Under the pieces are notes generated by a model, which worked only from the letters and a program-made list of their open reading frames with translations, had not been told where the DNA came from and did no database searches. The translations under genes and the position numbers were made by a program. Of a stretch of DNA of 64,000 nt, positions 62,340-64,000 are shown piece by piece (within the stretch, counting starts at the first letter, position 1; each line of letters starts with the position of its first letter). Source of the DNA: Rhodobacteraceae bacterium QY30 (GTDB lineage: Bacteria > Pseudomonadota > Alphaproteobacteria > Rhodobacterales > Rhodobacteraceae); NCBI GenBank assembly GCA_002356635.1, contig CP023454.1, positions 3,228,501 through 3,292,500 of the forward strand, read 5' to 3'.

Positions 62340-64000
<1,661 letters not shown>

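Overview
The window is high-GC chromosomal DNA from an alphaproteobacterium, almost certainly of the Rhodobacteraceae/Paracoccaceae. The grounds are a NarR-type regulator divergent from a narK-fusion-GHJI operon as in Paracoccus, an rRNA operon ending 23S-5S-tRNA-fMet, dense ATGA-overlapping operons and overall gene content. It reads as five blocks.

(1) 1-21.2 kb: a glycan and cyclic-nucleotide neighbourhood. Class III nucleotidyl cyclases lie at both ends (one cut by the window edge). Between them are a calcineurin-type phosphoesterase, a small methyltransferase, five glycosyltransferases (two GT4, two COG4671-like, one DXD type), a polysaccharide-deacetylase-like protein and a complete peptide-type ABC importer with a fused double ATPase. 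A minus-strand operon in the same block encodes a strongly degenerate ABC exporter-like protein, a cyclic-nucleotide-binding protein and an MBL-fold hydrolase. This looks like a coherent cell-surface/signalling locus whose output is unknown to me.

(2) 21.2-41.1 kb: nitrate respiration and its support. After an MgtC gene come narKGHJI, a parvulin and a DUF2478 gene on the minus strand, with divergent narR and a perfect FNR-type box between. A second Crp/Fnr regulator, ubiTUV (oxygen-independent ubiquinone synthesis), ubiD/ubiX, a di-iron Fe-S repair protein and NnrS follow. A second FNR-type box sits between ubiT and ubiD. Both regulators carry the E-xx-S-R recognition helix expected for TTGAT half-sites, so the block can be read as one anaerobic regulon: enzyme, nitrate/nitrite transport, quinone supply and nitrosative-damage repair.

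(3) 41.1-48.8 kb: accessory metabolism. It holds an inositol-monophosphatase/ADP-ribosylglycohydrolase fusion, an orphan recombinase-like protein, a PQQ-type sugar dehydrogenase lipoprotein, a metal/siderophore/cobalamin-type ABC importer with a structured leader, and a DUF2946-like small protein.

(4) 48.8-62.07 kb: a genomic island. It contains an IS3 remnant abutting a decapitated exonuclease-RecQ helicase, a methyltransferase overlapping a HIT-PLD-helicase-DUF3427 protein, a HEPN-like protein, and an unrecognised two-gene operon whose second product looks like a PD-(D/E)XK nuclease. An integration module follows: an excisionase-like gene, two tyrosine recombinases (one with a terminal frameshift) and a large serine recombinase whose reading frame ends inside tRNA-fMet on the opposite strand. 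This has the look of a defence island on a tRNA-anchored element.

(5) 62.0-64.0 kb: tRNA-fMet, 5S rRNA and the 3' part of 23S rRNA, all minus strand.
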